Under the pieces are notes generated by a model. The model did not search any database and was not told where the DNA came from. It saw nothing but the letters and a program-made list of their open reading frames with translations. A stretch of DNA of 64,000 nt, taken from positions 4,120,001 to 4,184,000 of the forward strand of contig NZ_JAUCBR010000004.1 in assembly GCF_034676725.1 (NCBI RefSeq). Direction: 5' to 3'. Positions 48,472 to 57,472 of the stretch are shown here, piece after piece. The position numbers were made by a program, and so were the translations under genes. This DNA comes from Denitromonas sp. (GTDB lineage Bacteria; Pseudomonadota; Gammaproteobacteria; Burkholderiales; Rhodocyclaceae). Position 1 is the first letter of the stretch; the number at the start of each line of letters is the position of its first letter.

Positions 48472-49896
48472 TCAGTTTGCCGGCCGCTTGCGTCCATGCG
48501 TGTCGCCGGCTTCGAGGTCGGCGGTGCTATCGCCGAGGATGCTCAGGTCGTCCTTCTCACGCGTGCCGATGTGGTGCGAGCGCTCGATGAGGAAGTACAG
48601 CACCAGTCCGATCACCACGGCGTACACCGTCGATTTCGGGTCCGGCATAGCCAGCGTCACGGCCACGATGCCGGCCACGCCGCGCTCGGTCGAGGTTTTC
48701 AGCTCTTCCATGCCGACCATGATGCAGATGTAGGCGGTCAGCACCAGGGTGAGCGAGAGCGCAATCGGCAGCACCGGCTTGAAGATGCTCACCAGCGGCA
48801 GCATGAACAGCGCGACGAAGCCGGTGATCCAGAAGGTGCCACCGCCCGAGTAGATCGAATCCATCGCCTTGCGGCCCAGCGCATACCGCTCGGCCACGGT
48901 GGCGTGCGCCGCGGTCCACAAGGGGCCGGCCAGGCCGGGCCAGGGGGCGAAGAAGGCGTGGATGCCGTTGCGGATGGCGGTCACCAGGTGCACCCGGGTG
49001 ATGCCCTCCTCGATCTTCTCATCCTCGCGCAGGTGGTCGACCCGCTTGACCAGTGTGAAGCCGACCACGATGTCGCCGAAGGCGATCACGTAGGCGATGA
49101 CGGCGGTCGGGATGGCGAGCATGAAGGTGCTCGCGTCGGGCATGCCGGTGCTGAACACCAGGTAGTCCCACATCAGCGCAAAGTCCGGCTGGGTGATGCC
49201 CCACTGGATGTCCGGCATCGGGTATTCGCCCACCGCCCAGCCCACCAGCATGGCGAGAATCATGCCCGGCACCATGCCGAAGTTGGAGATGCGCTTGGCC
49301 CACACGTTCTTCTCGACGATGTGCTTGAACGACAGCGAGAACAGTACATAGGCCGAGACGATGGAGCCGATGATCAGAGAAATCGGCGTGTTGTCGATAC
49401 GCCCGCCGACCTTCAGCTCACCCATCATCGCCGCGATGCCGGCGCCGATGATGATGCCGGACTTGAGCGAGTTGGGGATCACCGTCACCAGCCGGTTACC
49501 CAGCCCGGTGATGCCGAGCACGAGGAAGATGATGAACACCTCGATCTGCAGCGCGAACATCGCCTTGATGGCCTCCGGCCCGGGCTCGAAACCCTGCAGG
49601 AAGAGGATCACCACCGGAATGGCGGGCGTGATCCAGCCCGGCACCAGCGGCACGCCCAGCAGCGCCGGCAGCATGTAGCCGATACCGGCGATCACGCAGA
49701 AGGCCAGCGCGGCCTCGTAGGGCATGCCGAGATATTTCTGCAACAACGGGATCATCGCCAGGCCGACCACGAACATGATCAGGCCCTGGATCATTTCCGG
49801 GTATTCCCAGCGGTAGTGCACGAACGGAATCCGGATCTTGAATGGCCCGAGCGGCCAGTGAGGCTGCTCGGCCCCGTGCTTTCTCTGCATCAACAT
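48472..49896 (-). CDS. Permease resembling NCS2 (xanthine/uracil) family
   Basis: A 474-residue membrane protein with about 12-13 hydrophobic segments. Pattern such as VLGITGLGNRLVTVIPNSLK and AGIAAMMGELKVGG resembles nucleobase/ascorbate (NCS2, SLC23) transporters, in which a promoter-like QNxG or glutamate motif binds substrate. Here that motif is not convincing, so the substrate is open. It lies downstream of an acyl-CoA synthetase in the same direction and may be co-expressed, which could instead suggest an organic acid as substrate. Confidence 0.65.
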   Translation of the reverse strand: MLMQRKHGAEQPHWPLGPFKIRIPFVHYRWEYPEMIQGLIMFVVGLAMIPLLQKYLGMPYEAALAFCVIAGIGYMLPALLGVPLVPGWITPAIPVVILFLQGFEPGPEAIKAMFALQIEVFIIFLVLGITGLGNRLVTVIPNSLKSGIIIGAGIAAMMGELKVGGRIDNTPISLIIGSIVSAYVLFSLSFKHIVEKNVWAKRISNFGMVPGMILAMLVGWAVGEYPMPDIQWGITQPDFALMWDYLVFSTGMPDASTFMLAIPTAVIAYVIAFGDIVVGFTLVKRVDHLREDEKIEEGITRVHLVTAIRNGIHAFFAPWPGLAGPLWTAAHATVAERYALGRKAMDSIYSGGGTFWITGFVALFMLPLVSIFKPVLPIALSLTLVLTAYICIMVGMEELKTSTERGVAGIVAVTLAMPDPKSTVYAVVIGLVLYFLIERSHHIGTREKDDLSILGDSTADLEAGDTHGRKRPAN

Positions 49897-49941
49897 GCGT
49901 TTGTCTCCTGGGTCATCAAATCGGTTCTGGTACGCACCGCG

Positions 49942-50070
49942 TCAGAAGCGCAGCACGTCGGGGGCGTACATCACGAGGGTCATGGCGCAGTAGGCCAGCA
50001 CCGCCAGCACGGTTCGCACGAGCGTGCGCCCGGTCGGTGCCGGGCGCCGGGCGATATCAGCCGATGGCAT
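49942..50070 (-). CDS. Possible small membrane protein
   Basis: A 42-residue frame whose ATG lies inside the 3' end of the acyl-CoA synthetase gene. The sequence has a basic N-terminus and one hydrophobic segment (VLAVLAYCAMTLVMYA). No strong ribosome site is seen, but translational coupling to the upstream gene is possible. It lies between that gene and the permease. Not recognised as a known family. Confidence 0.35.
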   Translation of the reverse strand: MPSADIARRPAPTGRTLVRTVLAVLAYCAMTLVMYAPDVLRF

Positions 50071-51697
50071 CGGTCGCGCGTGCCTGCTGGCGCAGGACGA
50101 ATTTCTGGATCTTGCCGGTCGAGGTCTTGGGCAGCACGCAGAACTCGATGTGCTTGGGCACCTTGTAGCGGGCCAGGTGTTCGCGGCAGTGCTTGACGAT
50201 GTCGTCGGTGCTGACGATGGCCTCTTCCTTCACCTCGATGTAGGCAGCCGGCACTTCGCCCCACTTCTCGTCGGGCATGGCCACCACGGCGGCGGTCATC
50301 ACCGCCGGGTGGCGATAGAGCACTTCTTCGACTTCCAGCGAGGAGATGTTCTCGCCGCCGGAGATGATCACGTCCTTGGAGCGGTCCTTGATCTTCACGT
50401 AGCCGTCGGCATGCACCACGGCCAGGTCGCCGGTGCGGAACCAGCCGCCGGCAAAGGCTTCATCGGAGGCTTTCTCGTTCTTCAGGTAACCCTTCATCAC
50501 CAGGTTGCCGCGAAACATGATTTCGCCCATGGTCTCGCCATCGGCCGGCACCGCTTCCAGCGTCTGCGGATCGCGCACGCTGATCGCCTGCTGCATGTGG
50601 TAGGGCACGCCCTGGCGGCCGTTGCGCTCGGCGCGCTGGTCAATCGGCAGCGCGTCCCACTCCGGGTGCTTGGCGCACACCGCGGCCGGGCCGTAGGTTT
50701 CGGTCAGGCCATAGACATGGGTGATATCGAAGCCGATGCGCTCCATGCCCTCGATGATGGCGGCCGGAGGCGCGGCACCGGCGATCAGCGCCGACACCTT
50801 GTGTTCGATGCCGGCGCGTAGCGCCGCGTTGGCGTTGATCAGCATGCCGTGCACGATCGGCGCACCGCAGAAGTGGCTCACCTTGTACTTGCGGATCAGC
50901 TCGTAGATGAGCGCCACGTCCACCTTGCGCAGGCACACGTTCACCCCGGCGTTGGCCGCCATGGTCCAGGGGAAGCACCAGCCGTTGCAGTGGAACATGG
51001 GCAGCGTCCACAGATACACCGCGTGCTGCGGCATGCCCCAGCTGATGATGTTCGAGGCGCCGTTCAGATACGCACCACGGTGGTGATAGACCACGCCCTT
51101 GGGGTTGCCGGTGGTGCCCGAGGTGTAGTTGAGCGCGATCGGCGCCCACTCGTCGGTCGGCATCTGCCAGGCGAAGCCGGCATCGCCCGCGGCGATGAAC
51201 TCTTCGTACTCGATCTCGCCGAGACGGTCGGTAGCGGGGTATTCCGGATCGAGCGCGTCGATCACCAGCGGGCGCGGGCCGTCGAGCAGCGCGAGCGCCT
51301 CGCCGATCACGCCGGCGAACTCCGGATCGGTGATCAGCACCTTGGCCTCGCCATGGCCGAGCATGAAGGCCAGCGCCTCGGCGTCGAGCCGGGTGTTGAG
51401 CGTGTTGAGCACGGCGCCGATCATCGGCACGCCGAAGTGCACCTCGACCATCGCCGGCACGTTGGGCAGCATCACCGCCACCGTGTCGCCCTCGCCGATG
51501 CCGCGCTGCTGCAGCGCACTGGCCAGCTGGCGGCAGCGGGCGTAGGTCTCGGACCAGGTGAATTGGCGTGCCCCGTGGATCACGCTGGGGCGGTTCGGGT
51601 ACACCGCCGCGGTGCGCTCGATGTAGCTCAGCGGCGAGAGGGGAACATAGTTGGCCGGGTTCTTTTCCAGGCCTTGCGAGTAGGCAGTGCGCGACAC
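50057..51697 (-). CDS. AMP-binding acyl-CoA synthetase
   Basis: A 546-residue acyl-CoA ligase of the ANL superfamily. The ATP loop is YTSGTTGNPKGVVYHHRGAY, the adenylate motif is GLTETYGPAAV, and the hinge and C-terminal catalytic lysine lie in GGWFRTGDLAV and SKDVIISGGENISSLEVEE followed by TSTGKIQKFVLR. It activates a carboxylic acid to acyl-AMP and then acyl-CoA. Close in style to medium-chain or methylmercaptopropionate-type ligases (AcsM/DmdB-like). Substrate not determinable. Divergent from the kinase gene at 51912. Confidence 0.9.
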   Translation of the reverse strand: MSRTAYSQGLEKNPANYVPLSPLSYIERTAAVYPNRPSVIHGARQFTWSETYARCRQLASALQQRGIGEGDTVAVMLPNVPAMVEVHFGVPMIGAVLNTLNTRLDAEALAFMLGHGEAKVLITDPEFAGVIGEALALLDGPRPLVIDALDPEYPATDRLGEIEYEEFIAAGDAGFAWQMPTDEWAPIALNYTSGTTGNPKGVVYHHRGAYLNGASNIISWGMPQHAVYLWTLPMFHCNGWCFPWTMAANAGVNVCLRKVDVALIYELIRKYKVSHFCGAPIVHGMLINANAALRAGIEHKVSALIAGAAPPAAIIEGMERIGFDITHVYGLTETYGPAAVCAKHPEWDALPIDQRAERNGRQGVPYHMQQAISVRDPQTLEAVPADGETMGEIMFRGNLVMKGYLKNEKASDEAFAGGWFRTGDLAVVHADGYVKIKDRSKDVIISGGENISSLEVEEVLYRHPAVMTAAVVAMPDEKWGEVPAAYIEVKEEAIVSTDDIVKHCREHLARYKVPKHIEFCVLPKTSTGKIQKFVLRQQARATDAIG

Positions 51698-51804
51698 CTT
51701 CGTCTCCTTGTTGACCGTTGCGGGCCGGCGGCGGGGCCGGCCTCCGGGTTGGCAACATCAGGCGCATGCCGTGCTGCCGGTGCATCGGAGACGAAGGGTC
51801 ACAT

Positions 51805-51849
51805 TCAATCGTGTCGGAACTTGTCGGCAAATGTACTCAATCTTGTCGA
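51805..51849. promoter_or_regulatory. Direct repeat in the divergent control region
   Basis: Two near-identical 13-mers, tcaatcgtgtcgg (51805-51817) and tcaatcttgtcga (51837-51849), are spaced 32 bp centre to centre (about three helix turns). They lie between the divergent acyl-CoA synthetase and kinase genes. Possible binding site of the downstream response regulator; unproven. Confidence 0.35.
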
Positions 51850-51911
51850 GACTTCATTTCGGCGAGGCAGGGACTAGAATCGACACGTTGTTCACCGCCC
51901 GCCCCCGACCC

Positions 51912-53955
51912 ATGACACCGCTTCTCGACACGCCCGAGCAGATCAGCGACACCCGCTATCGCGAGATGGTTGCGGCCGGCCTGGACCACATCAACCAGGG
52001 CGTCACCATCTTCGACCAGGACTTGCGCCTGGTAACCTGCAACCGCAGCTTCCTGACCCTGCTCGACTTTCCCGACGCGCTCGGCGTGCCGGGCACGCCC
52101 TTCGAGGCCTTCATCCGCCACAACGCCGAACGCGGCGAGTATGGCCCGGGCGACGTCGAGGCCCAGGTGGCCGAGCGCGTGGCGGCGGCGCAGCGTTTCA
52201 CCTCGCATGACACCCGCCGCCAGCGGCCCGACGGCACCTTGCTGAAGATCCAGGGCTTCCCCCTGCCCCACCAGGGTTTCATCGCGCTGTACTCGGACAT
52301 CACCGAGGCCGAGCGCCAGCGCGAACAGATCGACCGCCACCAGGCCGAACTCGAAGGCCATATCCGCGAGCGCACCGCCGCGCTCACCGAGGCCAACGCC
52401 GAACTGAAGGCCGCCATCGAGGCCAACCACCAGATCACCGCCGCACTCCAGCACAGCGAAGCCAAGCTGCGCCTGATCACCGACACCATCCCCGCCCATG
52501 TGGCTTACTTCGACGCCAGCTGGACTTACCGTTACGCCAACAAGCGCTACGCCGAGTGGTTCGGCTGGACCAGCCAGAGCATGGTCGACCGGCCGATCGT
52601 CGAAGTCATCGGCGAGGATCTGTTCCGCCAGGTCGAACCCCATGTGCGCCGCTCGCTCGACGGCCACGAAGTCACCTACGAATACGCCATCACCTCCGCC
52701 GCCGGCGCGCGCATCTTCGCGCGCAGCACGCTGCTGCCCGACATCACGCCCGACGGCGAGGTCATCGGCTGCTTTGTGCACGCGGTCGACATGACCGACC
52801 AGCGGCGCACCCAGAACGCGCTGGCCCAGGCGCAGAAGATGGAAGCCATCGGCGAGCTCACCGGCGGCCTGGCGCACGACTTCAACAACATGCTCACCGT
52901 GGTGATGGGCAACCTCACCGCGCTGCGCGACGCCCTGGGCGAGGCGCCCGAGGTGGACGAATTCGTCGCCCCCTGCCAGACCGCGGCCGAAGGTGGCGCC
53001 GCGCTGATCAAGCGCCTGCTGGCCTTCTCGCGCCAGCAGCCGATGGAGGCGCGGCCGGTGGAAGTCAACGAACTGGTCCTCGGCATGGCACGCCTGGTCC
53101 GCCGCTCGATGCCCAGCTCCATCGCCTTGTTCGACCGCCTCACATGCCGCCGAGCTGGTGGCGATGGTCGACCCCAACCAGCTCGAAAGCGCCCTGCTCA
53201 ACCTCGCCCTCAACGCCCGCGACGCCATGCCCAACGGCGGCGAACTACGCATCGAATCCTCACTCGAGACGCTCGACGCCAGCGCCGCCGACGAGCTGGA
53301 AGTCCCGCCCGGCGACTACGTCCAGATCGTCATTGCCGACAACGGCACCGGCATGGACGGCACCGTGCTGGCGCGGGTCTTCGAGCCCTTCTTCACCACC
53401 AAGAAGTTCGGCATGGGCAGCGGCCTGGGCATGGCCATGGTGTATGGCTTCGTCAAGCAATCGGGCGGCGCCATCCGCATCCGCAGCCGGCAGGCGGTGG
53501 GCACCGAGGTGGCGCTGCTGCTGCCGCCGGCCCAGGCCGGCAGCCAGACCGACGCCACCGCGCCCGCGGCCAACGACCTCAACATCGACCTGCGGGGCCG
53601 CGTCGTGCTACTGGTCGAGGACGACCCGGAGGTACGCAAGGTGGTGCGCACCCAGCTCGCCTCGCTCGAATGCACCGTGCTCGAGGCCGAGAACGGCCAC
53701 GAGGCGGCGGACCTGGTCGAGAACGTGCCGGCCATCGCCATGGTGCTGTCCGACGTGGTCATGCCCGGCGGCATGGACGGCTGGGCGCTGGCGCGCTTCG
53801 TGCGCCGCTTCCGGCCCGAGATCCCGATGATCCTGATGAGCGGCTACGCCGAGGCCGGACAGCGCCACCAGGACGACAGCACCGCACCGCTGCTCGAAAA
53901 GCCCTTCACCCGCGAAAAGCTCGCCGCCGCGCTCAACCGCCGCGGCCCGCGCTAG
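51912..53955 (+). pseudogene. Hybrid PAS-histidine kinase-receiver protein, single frameshift
   Basis: Both halves are highly conserved but in different frames. First frame from ATG 51912: PAS_7-like domain (about 18-130), coiled coil (130-180), second PAS (about 183-295), HisKA with H-box LTGGLAHDFNN (His322). It breaks near 53140-53155. The second frame continues with N-box ALLNLALNARDAMP, ATP-lid DNGTGM and GMGSGLGMAMVYGF, then a receiver domain with LVEDDPEV and LSDVVMPGG (phosphoacceptor Asp). Together about 680 residues: a soluble hybrid kinase with no membrane helix. Partner regulator at 53965. A sequencing error is a real possibility. Confidence 0.87.
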
Positions 53956-53964
53956 GAGACCGGC

Positions 53965-54681
53965 ATGTCGCATGCGCCCCGTCCCCTGATCCATGTCGTG
54001 GAAGACGACCCGGCCATCGCCCGGCTGATCGAATCCACGCTGCAACGCTTTGATTTCCGCTGCGAGCTGTTCGCCACCGGCGGCGACTTCCTGCGCCAGC
54101 TGCGCACCTACACCCCGCAGGTGGCGATTCTCGATCTCGGCCTGCCCGACATGGACGGCCTGGAGGTGATGCAGCAACTGCGCGCCCGCCACCGCTTCGG
54201 CCTGCTCATCGTCACCGGCCGCGGCGACACCCACGACCGGGTAATGGGGCTGGAGCTGGGCGCCGACGACTACATGACCAAGCCCTTCGAGCCGCGCGAG
54301 CTGATCGCCCGGGTACGCAGCATCCTGCGTCGCTACCAGAGCGAACCGGCCAGCAGCAACGGCAGCACGTCCCGTCGCGCCTGGTTCGCCGGCTGGCAGT
54401 TCGACACCGGCACCCACCGGCTGACCCGCCCCGACGGCAAGGAAGACACCTTGAGCGTGGCCGAGGCGCAGCTGCTTACCGTGCTGCTCGAACACGCCAA
54501 CCAGATCCTCTCGCGCGACCAACTGCTCGACGGCCGCGATGTGTGCGCGCTGGACCGCAGCATCGACCTGCGCATCTCGCGCCTGCGCCGCCGCCTCGAC
54601 GAAAACCCCCAGCACGCCAAGCTGATCAAGACCGTCTACGGCGCGGGCTACCTGCTCGCCGCGACCGTCAGCTGGCAGTAA
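53965..54681 (+). CDS. OmpR-family response regulator
   Basis: A 238-residue regulator. Receiver domain (about 8-125) with acidic pair EDD (14-16), phosphoacceptor Asp57 (LDLGLPDMDG) and lysine in YMTKPFEPREL. The C-terminal winged helix (about 140-235) includes RDQLLDGRDVCALDRSIDLR and KTVYGAGYLLA. Nine bp after the kinase gene, so the pair works as one signalling system. Target genes unknown; the divergent acyl-CoA synthetase is a candidate. Confidence 0.94.
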   Translation: MSHAPRPLIHVVEDDPAIARLIESTLQRFDFRCELFATGGDFLRQLRTYTPQVAILDLGLPDMDGLEVMQQLRARHRFGLLIVTGRGDTHDRVMGLELGADDYMTKPFEPRELIARVRSILRRYQSEPASSNGSTSRRAWFAGWQFDTGTHRLTRPDGKEDTLSVAEAQLLTVLLEHANQILSRDQLLDGRDVCALDRSIDLRISRLRRRLDENPQHAKLIKTVYGAGYLLAATVSWQ

Positions 54682-54684
54682 CGC

Positions 54685-55839
54685 TCACGCCGCCCTGGCC
54701 ACCAGCCGCCACAGCGCGGTCACCTCGGCCGCGCGCGCGGCATGCAGCGGGTCGTCGGTGTCCAGCGCCTTGCCATGGCGCGGGCGGATCTCGTGCCGCT
54801 CACGCACCGCCAGGCCGGCCGCGTCGATCCACCCGAGCAAGTCCTCGCGCGTGCGCAGGCCGAGATGCTCGGCCAGATCAGAAAGAATCAGCCAGCCCTC
54901 GCCGCCCGGCGCGAGATGATCGGCCAGCCCGGCCAGAAAGCCGCGCAGCATGCGGCTGTCCGGGTCGTATACCGCCGCTTCGATGGGCGCCGAGGGGCGC
55001 GCCGGCACCCACGGCGGGTTGCACACCACCAGCGGTGCACGCCCCTCGGGAAACAGATCGGCCTCGACCAGCGACACCCGCGCCGCCAGCCCGAGTTGCG
55101 CCAGGTTCTCGGCTGCGCAGGCCAGCGCCCGCGGGTCCATGTCGGTCGCCACCACCTGGGCCACGCCACGCCGCGCCAGCACCGCCGCGAGCACGCCGGC
55201 GCCGGTGCCGATATCGAAGGCCAGCGTCGTCGCCGGCAGCGGCGCCTGCGCCACCAGATCCACATACTCGCCGCGGATCGGCGAGAAAACGCCGTAGTGC
55301 GGCACAATGCGCCCGCCCAGCGCCGGTACATCCACCCCCTTGAGCCGCCATTGCCAGGCCCCGACCAGGCCCAGCAGTTCGCGCAGCGAGATCACGTAAT
55401 CGGCCGCCGCCGCCCCGAACACCGAGGTACACGCCGCCGCCACCTCCGGCGCACGGCGCAAGGGGATGTGGTGTCCGGCCGACACCGGCACCAGCAGCAT
55501 GCCCAGCGTACGCGCCTGTTGCGCCTGGGCCTGGCGGTGCAGATGAAAGCGCTCGGCCAGGGACGTGTCGCCCGCCGGGCTGCGACGGCTGCGCTGGACG
55601 CGCCGCGTCATCGCCTGCAGCAGCTGGCGGGCATTGTGATAGTCGCCCTGCCACAGCATTGCCGTGCCCTCGCAGGCCAGGCGGTAGGCCGCGTCCGCCT
55701 TGAGCGTATCGTCGGCCAGGACGACCCGGCGCGGTGGCGGCGCGCCGCGCTCGGAACGCCACTGCGCGCTTCGGCGCTGCTCGCCGTCCTGCCATTCGAT
55801 GGTTGGCAGCGCCGGGGCGCTGTCTGGGTGGCTGCTCAT
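54685..55839 (-). CDS. Class I SAM-dependent methyltransferase (HemK/PrmB-like)
   Basis: A 384-residue protein. The C-terminal half has a Rossmann SAM site (FDIGTGAGVLAAVLARRG) and the VVCNPPWVP motif characteristic of N5-glutamine and adenine methyltransferases. The N-terminal ~190 residues are poorly matched to known families and rich in Ala/Arg. Substrate likely a protein or nucleic acid amide/amine, but unknown. Convergent with the response regulator, ending four bp away. Confidence 0.8.
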   Translation of the reverse strand: MSSHPDSAPALPTIEWQDGEQRRSAQWRSERGAPPPRRVVLADDTLKADAAYRLACEGTAMLWQGDYHNARQLLQAMTRRVQRSRRSPAGDTSLAERFHLHRQAQAQQARTLGMLLVPVSAGHHIPLRRAPEVAAACTSVFGAAAADYVISLRELLGLVGAWQWRLKGVDVPALGGRIVPHYGVFSPIRGEYVDLVAQAPLPATTLAFDIGTGAGVLAAVLARRGVAQVVATDMDPRALACAAENLAQLGLAARVSLVEADLFPEGRAPLVVCNPPWVPARPSAPIEAAVYDPDSRMLRGFLAGLADHLAPGGEGWLILSDLAEHLGLRTREDLLGWIDAAGLAVRERHEIRPRHGKALDTDDPLHAARAAEVTALWRLVARAA

Positions 55840-55967
55840 CAGATCGGTCTCGCTTCGTTTCAGGGCGGCGCGGCAATCGCCGCCGGACGGGCGGATTGTA
55901 CGCGCTCAGGCTTGCCCTCGGCCGACCGGCTCGGCTAGGCTGGCCGTCCTGCCCCGCGGCTGCCGTC

Positions 55968-56612
55968 ATGCACGATCTGCTCAACCACCTGCCCATCCCT
56001 TTCGGGCTGATTGTCGCCCTGCTCGCCTTCCTGTTCCTCTGGCGCGGCATCATGCGCGTGCTGCGGCGCGTCTCGCGCATGACCGACGCGGTGCCCGCCG
56101 ATGCCGGCCCGGTCGTGCGCCAGTCGGCCTACGGCAACGCGGTGATCAACGGCGCACGCGCCACCAACTGTGTCCGGGTGGTCGAATACGCCGGCGGCCA
56201 TGCCGTGCAGATGCACCCGATCTTCGGCGGCGGCCTGGTCTGGCTGCCGCGCAATGCAACCACCCAGCAACGCGACGGGGCCAGCGCGACGGTGCTGACA
56301 CATGGCAGGCACATCGTCCAGCTCAGCGGCCGACTGGCCGAATTCATGACCGGCGCCCCGGCCGGCGCAACGGCGGCCCATGCGCACCCCACCCATGCCC
56401 ACCGCGCGGCGCCCGAGGCCGACCACACCCAGGCCACCGCCCTGGCCACCGGATTGCAGCGCCTGCCGCGTGGCGGAGGCGGCAGCGGGCTGAGCCGGGC
56501 GGCCATCGGCCTCGCCATCGCACTGCTGCTGTATGTGCTGCTGCGCCGCACGGCGCCCGAGCTGGTCGCACCGCTCGAACGTTTTATCGCCGACCTGATA
56601 CGAGGACTGTAA
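55968..56612 (+). CDS. Hypothetical membrane protein
   Basis: A 214-residue protein with an N-terminal helix (FGLIVALLAFLFLWRGIMRVL) and a C-terminal one (AAIGLAIALLLYVLLRR) flanking a soluble region with RVVEYAGGHAVQMHPIFGGGLVWLP in outline. His/Ala/Pro-rich linker near 125-145. No family recognised. Followed by two co-directional genes, probably one transcript. Confidence 0.65.
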   Translation: MHDLLNHLPIPFGLIVALLAFLFLWRGIMRVLRRVSRMTDAVPADAGPVVRQSAYGNAVINGARATNCVRVVEYAGGHAVQMHPIFGGGLVWLPRNATTQQRDGASATVLTHGRHIVQLSGRLAEFMTGAPAGATAAHAHPTHAHRAAPEADHTQATALATGLQRLPRGGGGSGLSRAAIGLAIALLLYVLLRRTAPELVAPLERFIADLIRGL

Positions 56613-56618
56613 TTCACC

Positions 56619-57092
56619 ATGGCATCGCGCAAGGACACCACCACCGTCGCGCTTGGCCCGGACGAGATGATCGCCCGCATCCGCTCGACCCAGCCCGCCC
56701 CCACGTCATGCCCGGTGCCCCCCGGCCCGGTCGTGCCACAAGCGGCGCCGGCCCGGCCGGTGCATCCGGCAGAGCAGAATCTGTATCAATCGGCCGGGGC
56801 GCTGATGCGCCGCCTGGCTGACACCGTGACCGAATGGCGGGCGCAGGTACCGGAAGACGCGCAACCGGCGATTCTGGCCATCCTCCACGGCGGCGTGCAG
56901 ATCAACGTCACCCTGCTGGCCGAGGAGAGCTTCCACGGCATCCGCATCGAGGGCACGCTCAACGGCGCGCCGTGCATGCTGCTGGCGCATCAGTCGTCGG
57001 TGCAGTTGCTATGCTACGTGGCCAAGGTCGCCGAAGCAGCGCCGCGGCGCACCATCGGCTTCATCATCGACGGCGAAACCCGGGAAATCTGA
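56619..57092 (+). CDS. Hypothetical protein
   Basis: A 157-residue soluble protein. A Pro/Ala-rich N-terminus (about 25-50) leads to a folded C-terminal domain with AILHGGVQINVTLLAEESFH and GAPCMLLAHQSSVQLLC. No known domain recognised. Its TGA overlaps the ATG of the VOC gene (TGATG). Could be a small ligand- or stress-related protein; nothing firmer can be said. Confidence 0.6.
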   Translation: MASRKDTTTVALGPDEMIARIRSTQPAPTSCPVPPGPVVPQAAPARPVHPAEQNLYQSAGALMRRLADTVTEWRAQVPEDAQPAILAILHGGVQINVTLLAEESFHGIRIEGTLNGAPCMLLAHQSSVQLLCYVAKVAEAAPRRTIGFIIDGETREI

Positions 57093-57472
57093 TGCACATC
57101 GACCACCTCGACCATCTGGTACTGACCGTAGCCAGCATCGAAGCCAGCTGTGCCTTCTACACCCGCGTCATGGGCATGGAGAAGGTCGTGTTCGGCGAAG
57201 GCCGCGTGGCGCTCAGCTTCGGCCAGCAGAAGATCAATCTGCACCCTCACCACGCCGAGCTGCGCCCGCACGCCCGGGTCCCCCAGCCCGGCAGCGCAGA
57301 CCTGTGCTTCATCGCCCGCACCCCGCTGGCCGAGGTGATCGCGCATCTGGACGCCTGCGGCGTGCCGGTGCTCGAGGGCCCGGTGGCGCGCACCGGGGCC
57401 ACCGGGCCGATCCGCTCGGTGTATTTCCGCGACCCGGACGGCAACCTGATCGAGGTGTCCAACCCGGCCTAA
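57092..57472 (+). CDS. VOC/glyoxalase-superfamily protein
   Basis: A 126-residue vicinal-oxygen-chelate protein with paired beta-alpha-beta-beta-beta motifs. Candidate metal ligands are the His in HIDHLDHLVLTV, the His in INLHPH and the Glu near the end in PDGNLIEVSNP. Family members are dioxygenases, lyases or antibiotic-binding proteins; this one resembles small virulence-associated VOC proteins. Translationally coupled to the preceding gene. Converges with the DUF4213 gene and overlaps its end by four bases. Confidence 0.85.
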   Translation: MHIDHLDHLVLTVASIEASCAFYTRVMGMEKVVFGEGRVALSFGQQKINLHPHHAELRPHARVPQPGSADLCFIARTPLAEVIAHLDACGVPVLEGPVARTGATGPIRSVYFRDPDGNLIEVSNPA

